In this document: positions 46,810-64,000 of the stretch, one piece after another | Layout of the letters: the number at the start of each line of letters is the position of its first letter | How positions within the stretch are numbered: the stretch's first letter is position 1 | From: Numida meleagris | Lineage: Eukaryota; Chordata; Aves; Galliformes; Numididae | Length of the DNA stretch: 64,000 nt | Assembly: GCF_002078875.1 (NCBI RefSeq) | Contig: NC_034411.1 | Location: forward strand, 2,993,351 to 3,057,350 | Direction: 5' to 3' | Made by a program: the position numbers and the translations under genes | The notes under the pieces: generated by a model | Databases searched by the model: none | The model's input: only the letters and a program-made list of their open reading frames with translations | What the model was told of the DNA's origin: nothing

Positions 46810-46860
46810 CCAATGGGCATGCAGAGTCGGGCCGCAGTGCGCATGCGCGGCGAGTTTAAA
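46810..46860 (+). promoter_or_regulatory. BUB1 cell-cycle promoter: CCAAT, CDE and CHR
   Basis: CCAAT lies at 46810-46814. GCGCGG (46845-46850) is followed by a four-base spacer and TTTAAA (46855-46860). This is the CDE-4nt-CHR arrangement bound by the DREAM and MuvB complexes at genes expressed in G2/M. The CHR is 30 bases before the BUB1 start codon, and a CCAAT box about 40 bases upstream fits NF-Y cooperation. BUB1 is a known member of this gene class. Confidence 0.7.
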
Positions 46861-46890
46861 TCGGCGGCGGTTGAGGCGGGCGGCGCAGGA

Positions 46891-64000
<17,110 letters not shown>

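Overview
The window is vertebrate nuclear DNA, almost certainly from a bird and probably a galliform such as chicken. Genes are split by long introns with GT-AG borders. The dispersed repeats are CR1 LINE fragments, the dominant avian family. The gene set is ASB3, MALL, NPHP1, MTLN, TPCN3 and BUB1. I assembled exons by hand from splice borders, reading phase and remembered family sequences; no search was run.

Layout. From 1 to about 5.3 kb lie the last two coding exons of ASB3 (+), with a CR1 copy in the intron between them. A decayed repeat field rich in GGAAATTCC-like motifs occupies about 5.5-6.15 kb. MALL (-, 4 exons, 153 aa) spans 6976-9382. NPHP1 (-, 20 coding exons, 679 aa) spans 11284-31110. 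One NPHP1 intron hosts a compact intronless gene-like unit on the opposite strand at about 25.04-25.91 kb. That unit has a TATA box, an initiator-like site, a strong Kozak ATG, an 82-codon ORF and an AATAAA signal. I cannot assign it to a family, and it is the best candidate here for something undescribed.

From 31.1 to 32.0 kb is a CpG-rich promoter hub. It holds the NPHP1 start, the 58-aa mitochondrial microprotein gene MTLN (-, 31553-31729) and, 129 bp away head-to-head, the start of TPCN3 (+). TPCN3 (19 coding exons, 753 aa, 31859-45473) is a complete two-pore channel gene. One of its introns reads as a U12-type AT-AC intron (43240-43515), and another holds an 83-nt hairpin. BUB1 (+) starts at 46891 behind a CCAAT/CDE/CHR cell-cycle promoter and runs off the right edge. 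23 coding exons (992 codons) are present, up to the DLG motif and activation segment of the kinase domain.

The genes are not an operon. They cover SOCS-box ubiquitin ligase adaptation (ASB3), membrane trafficking (MALL), ciliary transition zone (NPHP1), mitochondrial membrane (MTLN), voltage-dependent cation transport (TPCN3) and the spindle checkpoint (BUB1). MALL-NPHP1-MTLN-BUB1 is, from memory, the order of human 2q13. ASB3 beside MALL is not the human arrangement.
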